From Dyella sp. C9 (GTDB lineage Bacteria; Pseudomonadota; Gammaproteobacteria; Xanthomonadales; Rhodanobacteraceae): a stretch of DNA of 64,000 nucleotides. How positions within the stretch are numbered: position 1 is the stretch's first letter; every line of letters starts with the position of its first letter. The notes beneath the pieces were generated by a model. It was not told the DNA's origin and searched no databases. It saw nothing but the letters and a program-made list of their open reading frames with translations. Shown here in pieces: positions 1-7,791 of this stretch. A program made the position numbers and the translations under genes. The stretch is taken from the NCBI RefSeq assembly GCF_003332825.1, contig NZ_QIRF01000017.1, positions 1 to 64,000 of the forward strand. Direction: 5' to 3'.

Positions 1-33
1 CGTCAGATGTGTATACGAGACCGGGGGGGGGGG
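1..33. other. Sequencing adapter remnant plus poly-G at contig edge
   Basis: Bases 1-23 match the end of the Nextera read-1 adapter and its mosaic end (AGATGTGTATAAGAGACAG) with two A-to-C differences. An unbroken G run to base 34 follows, as two-colour sequencers produce past the end of an insert. Genomic sequence probably starts near base 35. Translation across it gives the peptide MCIRDR, a typical adapter-derived artefact. Confidence 0.93.
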
Positions 34-1335
34 GAGGCAGCCGCCTTGCGCGAGCAGGCGCTGAGTGGGTTTCGCAGTGGCGACCTTGTGCTGGCAGAGC
101 AGTCGTTTGCCCGCCTTTTGGAGCTCGATCCCGGGGACGTGGAGGCACTGCAGTTCCTGGCCAGCCGGCATATGCTGCGCGGCGACACGTTGCGGGCGGT
201 CGCGATGCTGCTTGCGGCCGAGCAGTCGCGGCCGGGCCACCCGGATATCCTGCACCAGCTGGGCGCGGCGCAGATGGCGGCGGGTAACCTGCAAGGAGCG
301 ATGCTCAGTCTCCGGCAGGCACTTGAGCGCTCGCCGCAGATGTTCGTGGCGCGCCTGCGCCTGGGCATCGCGCTGGAACAGCTGGGAGACACCCAGGCGG
401 CGCTGCTTGCCTATTTCGGCGCAGTCAATGCGGCCCAGTCGCAGGGGCGCTGGATGAACGATGCCACCACGGCACCCGGGCTCCGCGACGCCGTGAAGCA
501 TGCCATCCACTTTATCGATGCCGGTCGCCGTCGCACGTTCGACGCCGTACTGCAGCCCTTGCGCGAGCGCTACGGTCGCGACGGCCTGGCGCGGGTGGAG
601 CAGTGCTTGTCGATCTACCTCGGCGAGCTGCCGGCCAATCTTCCCGATCCGCGCCAGAAGCCGAAATTCCTCTATTTCCCGGGCGTCCCCAGCCAGCCTT
701 ACTACCCGACCGAGCGCTTTCCCTGGCAGGCCGAGCTGGAAGCGGCCACTGCCGTGGTGCGCGAGGAATTGCTGTCGGTGCTGGCCGAGAACCAGCCGTT
801 GCTGCCATTCCTGGGTGAGCAATCGGCCGATGACCTGAAGGGGCACCTGCGTTCCTCGGGCACGGAGGCGGCGGCGTGGGACGCTTATTTCTTCTACCGC
901 CACGGTGAGCGGTTCGACGAGCATTGCACGCGCTGCCCGCGTACTTCGGCGCTGCTCGACACGCTCCCGCTGGTCCGCATCCGCGACCACGCACCGGAAA
1001 CCTTGTTCTCGGTGCTGCGCCCGGGCACGCACATCCTGCCGCATCGTGGCGTGACCAATACGCGGCTGGTGACCCATCTGCCGCTGATCGTTCCGCCGGA
1101 CTGTGCGATCAACGTGGGTGGAGAGATCCATGAATGGCAGGAAGGTCGTTGCGTCAGCTTTGACGACACTTTCGAGCATGAGGCGTGGAACCGCAGCGGC
1201 GACACGCGCGTGGTGATGATCCTGGATAGCTGGAACCCCGATCTCACCGAGCTGGAGCGCGCGGCCGTGACGGACCTGGTCGAGGCCATCGGCGACTTCA
1301 ACCGCGCCAGCGAGGTGCCGGTTCCGACCGGCTGA
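34..1335 (+). CDS. TPR-containing aspartyl/asparaginyl beta-hydroxylase family protein (5' truncated)
   Basis: The 5' end is lost at the contig edge; the frame opens into adapter sequence, so codons before about base 34 are not genomic. The N-terminal ~150 residues are Ala/Leu-rich helical repeats of TPR type. The C-terminal part matches the AspH-type 2-oxoglutarate/Fe(II) oxygenase fold: PHRG, then RLVTHLPL, a W..G..-SFDDTFEHEAWN block and RVVMILDSWNP. The two His residues (in PHRG and FEHE) correspond to the family's two-His iron site. Such enzymes hydroxylate Asp/Asn or related side chains; the substrate here is unknown. It converges with the sulfotransferase gene, with only 14 bases between the stops, a pairing that suggests a modification locus. 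Confidence 0.82.
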   Translation, partial: EAAALREQALSGFRSGDLVLAEQSFARLLELDPGDVEALQFLASRHMLRGDTLRAVAMLLAAEQSRPGHPDILHQLGAAQMAAGNLQGAMLSLRQALERSPQMFVARLRLGIALEQLGDTQAALLAYFGAVNAAQSQGRWMNDATTAPGLRDAVKHAIHFIDAGRRRTFDAVLQPLRERYGRDGLARVEQCLSIYLGELPANLPDPRQKPKFLYFPGVPSQPYYPTERFPWQAELEAATAVVREELLSVLAENQPLLPFLGEQSADDLKGHLRSSGTEAAAWDAYFFYRHGERFDEHCTRCPRTSALLDTLPLVRIRDHAPETLFSVLRPGTHILPHRGVTNTRLVTHLPLIVPPDCAINVGGEIHEWQEGRCVSFDDTFEHEAWNRSGDTRVVMILDSWNPDLTELERAAVTDLVEAIGDFNRASEVPVPTG

Positions 1336-1349
1336 GGCGCGTCAGCGCC

Positions 1350-2270
1350 TTAGCGGACGCCTGCCGTGCGAGCGTCGTAGGCCAGGTGCAGGCGCGGGGC
1401 GGTACGGGTCTGGTCGACCGTGGACTGTGCCCGCAGTTCTTCATACGAAGCCAGGTGGGATTGCAGCCAGCGCTGCATCTTGGGGCCGAACAGGCCGTCC
1501 ACCTTGGGGTCTGCCTCACGCACCTGGCCATGGATGGCCGACAGCTTCCACGGCTCGTGGTTGAGGTTGGCGATGGTCTGCTGGCAGGCGTTGTCCATGG
1601 GCGCGTCGGCCGGCAGGTCGAGGAATGCGCACAGGCGTCCCCATTCGAGCTCAGGCTGGTGCACCAGATCCTCCAGGAACAGGAGGTGGTGGTTGGCCCG
1701 GCCCACGTGCTGGGCATGGATCGCCATCGCACGGTTCCAGCGCCGCGCCCAGTGCACCACGCCGCCGCCAAAGGCGGCGTCGTTGCCGAAGCGCAGGTAG
1801 ACGTCGGTCAGCGAGGCCAGCACATCCGCCCCGCGGCGCACCACGTGGACGAAGTGGGCATTCGGTGCCAGCGCCTCGATTTCAGGGATGTAGAGCAGGT
1901 GGTTGGGGGTCTTCTCCAGCCACATGCTGCGGCCGGCAGCGGCGGCGGAACGATCCATCAGGGCGATGAAGCGCCGCGCCAGCGTACTCACCTGCAAGGG
2001 TACCCGCGCCGAGGGCGTGCGGCCGGTGAGCTGGCGATGCAGGGCGGCGAAGGTTTCGCGGGCGTGTCGGCGGCTGAAGCCCAGGCGCTGACGCCAGCGG
2101 CGCCGGGCCGGCTCGGCCAGCGCATCGCCCCAGCGCCACTCCAGATCCCCGTACAGGTGTTCGAAGATGGCTGTTTCCGGAAGGGTGTAGATAGCCGGAT
2201 GCCTTGCCAGCAAGGCCTGCACGATGGTGGTGCCGGAACGGGGGCAGCCCACGATAAAGGTTCGCCGCAT
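1350..2270 (-). CDS. Sulfotransferase family protein
   Basis: A 306-residue protein with the PAPS-binding loop near the N-terminus (GCPRSGTT, residues 8-15) and a later VHVVRRGADVLASL segment typical of the 3'-phosphate site in the Sulfotransfer_3 family. These enzymes move sulfate from PAPS to small molecules, glycans or proteins; the acceptor is not predictable. The ATG at 2270 was chosen because a GGAG lies 8 bases upstream and it places the P-loop at the usual N-terminal position; the frame is open further upstream. It is transcribed towards the TPR/hydroxylase gene. No signal peptide, so probably cytoplasmic. Confidence 0.8.
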   Translation of the reverse strand: MRRTFIVGCPRSGTTIVQALLARHPAIYTLPETAIFEHLYGDLEWRWGDALAEPARRRWRQRLGFSRRHARETFAALHRQLTGRTPSARVPLQVSTLARRFIALMDRSAAAAGRSMWLEKTPNHLLYIPEIEALAPNAHFVHVVRRGADVLASLTDVYLRFGNDAAFGGGVVHWARRWNRAMAIHAQHVGRANHHLLFLEDLVHQPELEWGRLCAFLDLPADAPMDNACQQTIANLNHEPWKLSAIHGQVREADPKVDGLFGPKMQRWLQSHLASYEELRAQSTVDQTRTAPRLHLAYDARTAGVR

Positions 2271-2467
2271 GGCAGGTCTCCAGAACATTGAACGTCTACG
2301 ACACGTCCAGTGGAGGTCAACAACGCGTGATCGCGCCTTGGGTTGACGTGAAAGTACAGGTTCGCGCAAGGAAGGCGATGGGACTCCGTCACAATTCCGC
2401 TCTTGCACCCGCCCCCGGGCTCCCGCCTAAGCTGGCGCACTCATCGTTACCTGTCCCCCGAGGCTCC

Positions 2468-3430
2468 ATGCACGCCCTCAGCTTTGACCACTTCGGCCCT
2501 GCCAGCGTGTTGCGCTGGACGGAGCGTCCCGACCCGGTGCCGGGGCCCGGCCAGGTGCGGGTACGCATGCACAGCGTGGGCCTGAACTTCGCCGATGTAT
2601 ACCGGCGCAACGGCACCTACCATCTGCGTGGCGATGCGCCCTGGGTGCTGGGCTACGAAGGCGCTGGCGTGGTGGAGACCGCGGTGCCGGGCGACCGCCT
2701 GTTCCCGGTGGGAACCCGGGTGGGGTTCGCCGACATGCCCCACGCCAACGCCGAACTGGTGGTGGTCGACCACGAGCGGCTGATCCCGCTGCCGGACGAC
2801 ATCGGCTTCGATACCGCGGCCGCCGTCCTGCTGCAGGGCCTCACCGCGCAGTACCTGGTCACCGACAGCTTCTCGGTGCGCCCGGACGATGTCGCGGTCG
2901 TGCATGCCGCGGCGGGCGGCGTCGGCATGCTGCTCGTGCAGATGCTCAAGGCCCTCGGGGCGGTGGTGCTGGGCGTGGCCTCCAGCGAGGGCAAGCGCGA
3001 CGCGGTCATCGCCGCCGGGGCTGACGTGGCGGTCGGCTACGACGCCTGGGTCGAGGCGGCCCGCGCGCTCAGTGGCGGCCACGGCGCCGACGTGGTCTAC
3101 GACTCGGTGGGGCGGACCCTGGCCGACAGCCTGGCCGCGGCGCGTATTGGCGGCACTGTGGTGTTCTACGGCATGGCGGCCGGCGACCCGGACCCGGTCG
3201 ATCCGCGCCTGCTGATGGACCGCTCGCTCACCCTTACCGGAGGCGACCTGTGGAACGTGCTGACCGGCGCGGAGGTACGGCGCGAGCGCGCCGCGGCGCT
3301 GTTCGAGCAGATCCGTCGCGGCGTGCTGGCTCCGCGCATCGCCGCCAGCTATCCGCTGCGCGACGGCGCGCAGGCCCATGCTTTCCTGGAAAGCCGTGCG
3401 GCCGTGGGCAAGGTGTTGCTCACCCTGTAG
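2468..3430 (+). CDS. qor: NADPH:quinone oxidoreductase (MDR superfamily)
   Basis: 320 residues of the zinc-independent medium-chain dehydrogenase/reductase type. The N-terminal GroES-like domain has GLNFADVYRRNG and LGYEGAGVVE. The Rossmann domain carries AAAGGVG at residues 147-153. The C-terminus AVGKVLLTL is typical of Qor. The family reduces quinones with NADPH, usually by one electron, and gives protection against reactive carbonyl compounds. The ATG at 2468 gives the normal family start (MHALSFDHFG); the frame is open upstream to about 2288 without similarity. It converges with the potassium channel gene across a short GC palindrome. Exact substrate uncertain. Confidence 0.85.
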   Translation: MHALSFDHFGPASVLRWTERPDPVPGPGQVRVRMHSVGLNFADVYRRNGTYHLRGDAPWVLGYEGAGVVETAVPGDRLFPVGTRVGFADMPHANAELVVVDHERLIPLPDDIGFDTAAAVLLQGLTAQYLVTDSFSVRPDDVAVVHAAAGGVGMLLVQMLKALGAVVLGVASSEGKRDAVIAAGADVAVGYDAWVEAARALSGGHGADVVYDSVGRTLADSLAAARIGGTVVFYGMAAGDPDPVDPRLLMDRSLTLTGGDLWNVLTGAEVRRERAAALFEQIRRGVLAPRIAASYPLRDGAQAHAFLESRAAVGKVLLTL

Positions 3431-3451
3431 GGCAGGCCGGCGCCGGCGGGC

Positions 3452-4366
3452 TCAGAAGCGCCCGCTCTCGTCGTCTTCGCTGATCGGCAGCACCTGGTGG
3501 AACACGCTGTAGTCGATGTGGCTGACGCCTAGTTCGTCGTCGTGCACCAGGTCCACATAGCGGTGGTTCCAGCGCCAATCGCGATAGCTCCACCGGTGGC
3601 GCGCCAGCATCGACTGGGCGGTGGTCTCGTCGATGCCCACGATGGTGAGCATCAGGGTGGCCTCGGCGGAGGCGAGCAGTTCCTCAGTCAGCCCGTACAG
3701 GGGGCTGGCCTCGTCGATCTCGTGCATCAGGCTCCAGCTCAGCGTGAACACCGGGTGGCGGTCGCGCACCAGCTTGAGGTCATGGATGCGGCGCAGGCGG
3801 AAGCCCTCGGGCGAGGATTCGCGCAGCAGCAGGTGCATCTGCGCCGAGGCTTCGGCAATCACATTCTGCCGCGCGTTCGCCGCGCGCACCATCAGGGTGG
3901 GCTTGCCGTGGATGCTGCGGATCACCGGATGGTCGGCAAAGATCATCCGGGCGCGCGGACGCGAGAAGCGGGCGAACACCAGGCCGGTCACCAGGGCGAT
4001 GCTCAGCATGCCGGTGAAGATCTCCACCGTGGCCACGACATGCCCGTACACCGTCTGCGGATGCATGTCGCCGTAGCCGACGGTGGCCAGTGTCTCCACG
4101 CTGAAGAAGAAGGCGCCGCCGAAGTTGGCGGGGTACTGGTTGGCGATGGGGTGGTCGCCCAGCTGGTAGAGCAGGCCGAACGCGGTGTTCAGCAGCACGA
4201 AGATGGCGGCGGCCAGTGCGAAGAACGAAGGCCAGCGGATGGTCAGCGCGAAGTGGTAGATGTCCTCCCACATGCGCTGGGTGAGGCCTTCACTGATGAA
4301 AGGCCGGCCGCCGATGAAGACCGTGCGGGGGCGCTGGCGGAACAGCTGCTTCAGCTTGGGAGGCAT
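3452..4366 (-). CDS. Inward-rectifier potassium channel, KirBac-like
   Basis: 304 residues. Two membrane helices (about 47-67 and 108-132) flank a pore loop with the K+ selectivity filter TVGYGD at residues 95-100. An amphipathic slide-helix region precedes TM1. The C-terminal ~165 residues form the cytoplasmic Kir domain, with RANARQNVIAEA and the TLSWSLMHEIDEASPLYG block typical of KirBac channels. It conducts K+ across the inner membrane and is probably gated through the cytoplasmic domain. The gene is last in a same-strand run with the metallopeptidase and the small acidic protein (gap 56 bases), so may be co-transcribed. Confidence 0.9.
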   Translation of the reverse strand: MPPKLKQLFRQRPRTVFIGGRPFISEGLTQRMWEDIYHFALTIRWPSFFALAAAIFVLLNTAFGLLYQLGDHPIANQYPANFGGAFFFSVETLATVGYGDMHPQTVYGHVVATVEIFTGMLSIALVTGLVFARFSRPRARMIFADHPVIRSIHGKPTLMVRAANARQNVIAEASAQMHLLLRESSPEGFRLRRIHDLKLVRDRHPVFTLSWSLMHEIDEASPLYGLTEELLASAEATLMLTIVGIDETTAQSMLARHRWSYRDWRWNHRYVDLVHDDELGVSHIDYSVFHQVLPISEDDESGRF

Positions 4367-4422
4367 CGTGCAGGGGATGTTGGCGTGAGAGGCTGGGCCA
4401 TTCTATCGCGCCAGCCACGGCC

Positions 4423-4929
4423 TCAGCCGTTGCGGGCGGCCAGCACGTCGCGCCAGGTGAGGTGCAGGCGCAGGTCGAACTCCTGCTGGTGGTAATCCGG
4501 CTGCATGTATTCGCACAACTGGTAGAAGCTCTTGTTGTGCTCGGTTTCCTTCAGGTGGGCCAGCTCGTGCACCACGATCATGCGCAGGAACTCCGGCGCG
4601 GTCTCGCGGAACAGCGCGGCGATGCGGATCTCCTTGCGCGCCTTGAGCCGGCTGCCGTGCACATGGGAGATCGCGCTGTGCAGGCCCAGCGCACGGCCGA
4701 TCACGTCCAGCTTGCTGTCGTACCACACGCGATCGATGCCGGGTGCATTGCGCAGGTGCTCCTGGCGCAGGGCGTTGGTGTACGCATACAGCGCCTTGTC
4801 GCTCTGGACCTCATGGCGGCCTGGGTGGCGTTGCTGCAGATAGTCGCCCAGCTCGTCGCGTTCGATCATCCGCTGCACCTTGTCCAGCAGTGCCGGTGGA
4901 TAACCTCCGAGGTACTTCAGTGCCGTCAT
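4423..4929 (-). CDS. YgjP/DUF45-type zinc metallopeptidase
   Basis: 168 residues. The zincin motif HELAH lies at residues 121-125 and a third candidate ligand, His131, in ETEHNKSF, the pattern of the YgjP-like (DUF45, PF01863) family. There is no signal peptide, so it is probably cytoplasmic. E. coli YgjP is poorly characterised, so no substrate can be assigned. Its ATG overlaps the stop of the upstream small gene by ATGA, which implies translational coupling. It is slightly shorter than many relatives, but the metal motif is complete. Confidence 0.82.
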   Translation of the reverse strand: MTALKYLGGYPPALLDKVQRMIERDELGDYLQQRHPGRHEVQSDKALYAYTNALRQEHLRNAPGIDRVWYDSKLDVIGRALGLHSAISHVHGSRLKARKEIRIAALFRETAPEFLRMIVVHELAHLKETEHNKSFYQLCEYMQPDYHQQEFDLRLHLTWRDVLAARNG

Positions 4930-5198
4930 GCGGCGGGCGGTTCGTCGTCGAAACCGGTGTAGTCGTCGGGGAACACCGGTGTGCCGTCGCCTTCCAGGCT
5001 GAGGATGGCCGCCAGCGCCTTGTCGGCGGCCTGCTCGGCCTGCTCCTGCTCGCGGAAGCTGCGGTTCTCGGCCACCGCGTAGTACACCGGGTAGCCGTTG
5101 TGGTCGCGAGGGGTCACCACGATGCAGGCCGTGTAGCGCGAACCTTCGGCCACCGCGGTGGAGCGGGCGGCGTAATCGTCGAAGAGGCGTTCGGTCAT
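4926..5198 (-). CDS. Small acidic hypothetical protein
   Basis: A 90-residue protein beginning MTERLFDDYAARS and ending in an acidic, Pro/Ala-rich tail (DDYTGFDDEPPAA). It contains a short mixed alpha/beta segment (YTACIVVTPRDHNGYPVYYAV) followed by a Glu/Gln/Ala-rich helix. I do not recognise a family. The open frame extends upstream, but the ATG at 5198 is preferred because the extension overlaps the divergent PIN-domain gene. It is the first gene of a minus-strand run and overlaps the metallopeptidase start by four bases. Confidence 0.6.
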   Translation of the reverse strand: MTERLFDDYAARSTAVAEGSRYTACIVVTPRDHNGYPVYYAVAENRSFREQEQAEQAADKALAAILSLEGDGTPVFPDDYTGFDDEPPAA

Positions 5199-5273
5199 GG
5201 CATAGGTCCGCAAGGCTGGGACCGACATTCTAGCCGCGGGCCGTCGCGCCGCGGCTGTGCCACCATGCGCGCC

Positions 5274-5723
5274 ATGCCTGACCGACTGCCGCGCCTCGTC
5301 CTCGATACCAATGTTGCACTCGACCTCTTCGTATTCCGCGACCCCGCCGTCGAACCACTGCGCCTCGCGCTGCAGCAGGGCCTGGTGGAGGCGATAGTGG
5401 ATGATGCCTGCCGCAACGAATGGCTTGCCGTTCTGGGCTATCCGGAGCTGGGCCTGGACGAAGCGGGTCGCGCCGGGGCGGCGCTGGCGTTCGACCGGGA
5501 CATCCATCACCTCGACGCCACGCAGCTGACCCTGCCGCCAGGCGTGAAGCTGCCACGCTGCGCCGATCCGGACGACCAGAAATTCCTCGAGCTGGCCTTG
5601 GCCTCGGGCGCCGACTGGCTGCTCAGCAAGGACAAGGCCGTGCTGCAGCTGGCGCGGCGCACGGCGCGTGAAGGCTGGTTCCAGATCCTGGCGCCGCTGG
5701 CCTGGTCGCCGCCGTCTTCGTGA
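5274..5723 (+). CDS. PIN-domain protein, putative toxin-type ribonuclease
   Basis: 149 residues of the PIN fold. Acidic residues expected for Mg2+ binding are D11 (VLDTNVALD), the DPDDQKFLELA block near residue 98 and D120 (LLSKDKAVL), as in the PIN family long annotated as a putative toxin component of toxin-antitoxin systems. An in-frame ATG at 5265 is an equally good start. No adjacent antitoxin gene with a DNA-binding fold is present: the upstream neighbour is divergent and acidic, and the downstream one is a lipoprotein. It is therefore more likely a solitary chromosomal PIN nuclease than a functioning toxin pair. Confidence 0.78.
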   Translation: MPDRLPRLVLDTNVALDLFVFRDPAVEPLRLALQQGLVEAIVDDACRNEWLAVLGYPELGLDEAGRAGAALAFDRDIHHLDATQLTLPPGVKLPRCADPDDQKFLELALASGADWLLSKDKAVLQLARRTAREGWFQILAPLAWSPPSS

Positions 5724-5797
5724 AGCCGCGCTTCACGCCGGATTGATCGGCCACTGGCGATGCTCAACGGGTGATTTCCCCGGCACGGAGTGCAGCG

Positions 5798-6217
5798 ATG
5801 AAGGTGAACTGTTACGCCACGGGGATCATCGTGCTGGCTGGTCTGGCCCTCGCTGGTTGCGGCGTCGAAGGCAACCACGACACGGTGATCCGGGACGCGG
5901 TCTCCAACCGCGTGTTCCTTTACCAGAAGCCCGGGCAGGGTGACGCCACCGTGCAGGTGGTGCGCGCCAATGGCTACTTTGGCGGGGGCTGCTCCAGCCA
6001 GATCATGATCGACGACAAGTTCGCCGCGCAGCTGGAGACTGGCGAGCAGGTGTCGTTCAACCTGCCCAGCGGTAGCCACGTGCTGTCCCTGCAGAACTCC
6101 GGCGCCTGCCACAAGCCCGATGAGAACGCCCGCGTGGACGCCTCGCTGTCCCCCGGCCAGACCATGCTGGTGGAAGTGGACAAGTGGGGCGCGTCGATCT
6201 CGGCGCCCAAGCGCTGA
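5798..6217 (+). CDS. Putative lipoprotein, function unknown
   Basis: 139 residues. The signal peptide ends in the lipobox LAGC (Cys21), so it is predicted to be lipid-anchored. The mature part is about 118 residues with three further cysteines (two in the GGGCSSQ-to-SGACHKP stretch), beta-rich, with a segment EQVSFNLPSGSHVLSLQ that resembles small beta-sandwich lipoproteins. The family is not recognised. The start is supported by GGAG 8 bases upstream of the ATG. It is followed after 28 bases by the zinc-ribbon protein on the same strand. Confidence 0.7.
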   Translation: MKVNCYATGIIVLAGLALAGCGVEGNHDTVIRDAVSNRVFLYQKPGQGDATVQVVRANGYFGGGCSSQIMIDDKFAAQLETGEQVSFNLPSGSHVLSLQNSGACHKPDENARVDASLSPGQTMLVEVDKWGASISAPKR

Positions 6218-6245
6218 CCCGCGCAGGCCACGCCGTACCGCCGTC

Positions 6246-6434
6246 ATGCTGGAGCCCGTGCTGATCCATTGCCCGTATTGCGGCGAGCCGATCGAGATCC
6301 TGGTCGACGGTTCGGTGGACAGCCAGCGCTATATCGAAGATTGCCAGGTGTGTTGCCGGCCCATGAATGTCGCCGTCTCAGTGGAGGAGGACGGCGCAGT
6401 GCACGTCACCGTCAGCTCCGAGAACGAAGGCTGA
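6246..6434 (+). CDS. CPXCG-motif cysteine-rich protein (zinc ribbon)
   Basis: A 62-residue protein with CPYCG at residues 9-13 and CQVCC at 33-37, the paired knuckles of the CPXCG family (PF14255). The C-terminus is acidic. A zinc-binding role is expected from the motifs; the partner and process are unknown. The spacing between knuckles and the VDGSVDSQRYIEDCQVCC core fit the family closely. It lies 28 bases after the lipoprotein gene and converges with nicotinamidase. Confidence 0.85.
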   Translation: MLEPVLIHCPYCGEPIEILVDGSVDSQRYIEDCQVCCRPMNVAVSVEEDGAVHVTVSSENEG

Positions 6435-6445
6435 CGGCGCGGCAT

Positions 6446-7141
6446 TCAGAGGCGCTGGTGCAGGGCATGGTTTGCGGGCGCCGCCCACGGGGCCGGGCCG
6501 AGTTCGCTGGAGTCGAGCACCTCGACGCCGAGCTGGTCGTAGCGGATGCGCGTGGGGATATCGCTTTCGGGCGTGACCGGGCGGGTGAGATCCCACAGCA
6601 CATGCGTGCGATAGCCCAGATCCACGGCGTCCTGCGCCGTCCACAGCACGCAGACGTCCCGCGCCAAGCCGGCCAGGTAGACCTCGCCCACGCCGCGCTC
6701 GCGCAGCCATTCGGCCAGGCCGGTCCCGGGGCGACGGCCATGCGGGCCATGGTTCTCGCGAAAGCCGCTGTAGGAGTCCACCAGCGGGTCGTCGCCCTTG
6801 CGGATGATCTTGTCGACCAGGGACCAGTCGATGTCCGGATGCAGGGCCGCACCCGCCGTGCCCTGCACGCAATGTGCCGGCCACAGGGTCTGCGCATGGC
6901 CGTACAGCGGAATGCGCTCGAACGGCTGGCGGCCAGGGTGCGACCGGGCAAAGGAGACATGGTCCGCCGGATGCCAGTCCTGCGTGGCGACCACGTGCTG
7001 GAACTGTTGCTGCGCCAGCAGCCTGCGGATGCCCGGGATGATGGCATCGCCTTCGTGGCAGGCGAGCGCGCCGCCCGGCATGAAGTCCGGCTGTACATCG
7101 ACAAGAATGAGGGCGGCGCGTCGGCTGATCGGGTGGCTCAT
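6446..7141 (-). CDS. pncA: Nicotinamidase / isochorismatase-family hydrolase
   Basis: 231 residues. The PncA triad is visible: D15 (LVDVQPDF), K115 (IIRKGDD) and C164 (GLARDVCVLWTA). The metal site residues are D55, H57 and H61 in TQDWHPADH. It deamidates nicotinamide to nicotinate in NAD salvage (and hydrolyses pyrazinamide in relatives). The open frame reaches 7243, but the ATG at 7141 (MSHPISRRAALILVDVQ) matches the family start. Single-gene unit converging with the zinc-ribbon gene. Confidence 0.9.
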   Translation of the reverse strand: MSHPISRRAALILVDVQPDFMPGGALACHEGDAIIPGIRRLLAQQQFQHVVATQDWHPADHVSFARSHPGRQPFERIPLYGHAQTLWPAHCVQGTAGAALHPDIDWSLVDKIIRKGDDPLVDSYSGFRENHGPHGRRPGTGLAEWLRERGVGEVYLAGLARDVCVLWTAQDAVDLGYRTHVLWDLTRPVTPESDIPTRIRYDQLGVEVLDSSELGPAPWAAPANHALHQRL

Positions 7142-7346
7142 GGCGCGTCTGGACTCGTAAAAGGTTGCGTCCCGGAAGTCTAGTCGGCTCGCTGCTGACG
7201 GCGGAGTGATGAGTTCGACGGGTGCCGTGTCCGTGACGTGCATGGTTCAGGCTGGGTTATTTCCTGCGCAAAGCTTGCAGCCATGCCCGTAACCGGCCCT
7301 TCCGTAGGCATAATGCACCCAAACACCAACAACGGTGGACAGGGGC

Positions 7347-7718
7347 ATGCCTTACGACCAGTCGTGGATGGGTTTTGGCCTGGTGGGTGCGCTGGAGGCC
7401 GGCGTCATCTCGCTCGTGGTGGGCCTGGTGGTGTTCATCGTGCTGCACCTGTGGGGGCGCACCCAGGGCTGGAGCCTTGGCCTGGAGGTGAGCTGGGCCG
7501 CGATCGTGTCGCTGCTGCTGGCCGGCGGCAACGACCTGTGGAACCTGTTCTACTTCAACTACGGCCGCCTGCAGTCGCTGCAGCTGCTGCGCGCGCGGTT
7601 GGCCGAGGTGCACGACCCCGACAGCATCGGCTTGCGCGTGCTGTTCGACTTCGTCGGCGTCGGCATTGGCATCTACCTGGGCTGGCTGCTGTTCGCGCGG
7701 CGGCGCCGTTCCCCATGA
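7347..7718 (+). CDS. Hypothetical small membrane protein
   Basis: 123 residues with three predicted membrane helices: about 10-35 (LVGALEAGVISLVVGLVVFIVLH), about 48-68 and about 98-118. It ends in a basic tail (ARRRRSP), suggesting a cytoplasmic C-terminus. The family is not recognised. A GTG at 7335 is an alternative start; the ATG at 7347 is preferred because it follows a purine-rich GGACAGGGG. It precedes the MFS transporter on the same strand by 73 bases. Confidence 0.6.
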   Translation: MPYDQSWMGFGLVGALEAGVISLVVGLVVFIVLHLWGRTQGWSLGLEVSWAAIVSLLLAGGNDLWNLFYFNYGRLQSLQLLRARLAEVHDPDSIGLRVLFDFVGVGIGIYLGWLLFARRRRSP

Positions 7719-7791
7719 AGCGTGCGCGCCGATGGCCTGGCCCGGCGGCGCGCATTGCGGCAGTACGCTTTCCCTCTCCCCAGAAGTCCCC

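Noticed and set aside
5274..5723. Functioning toxin-antitoxin module around the PIN protein
   Set aside because: No small antitoxin gene with a DNA-binding or binding-partner domain is next to it.
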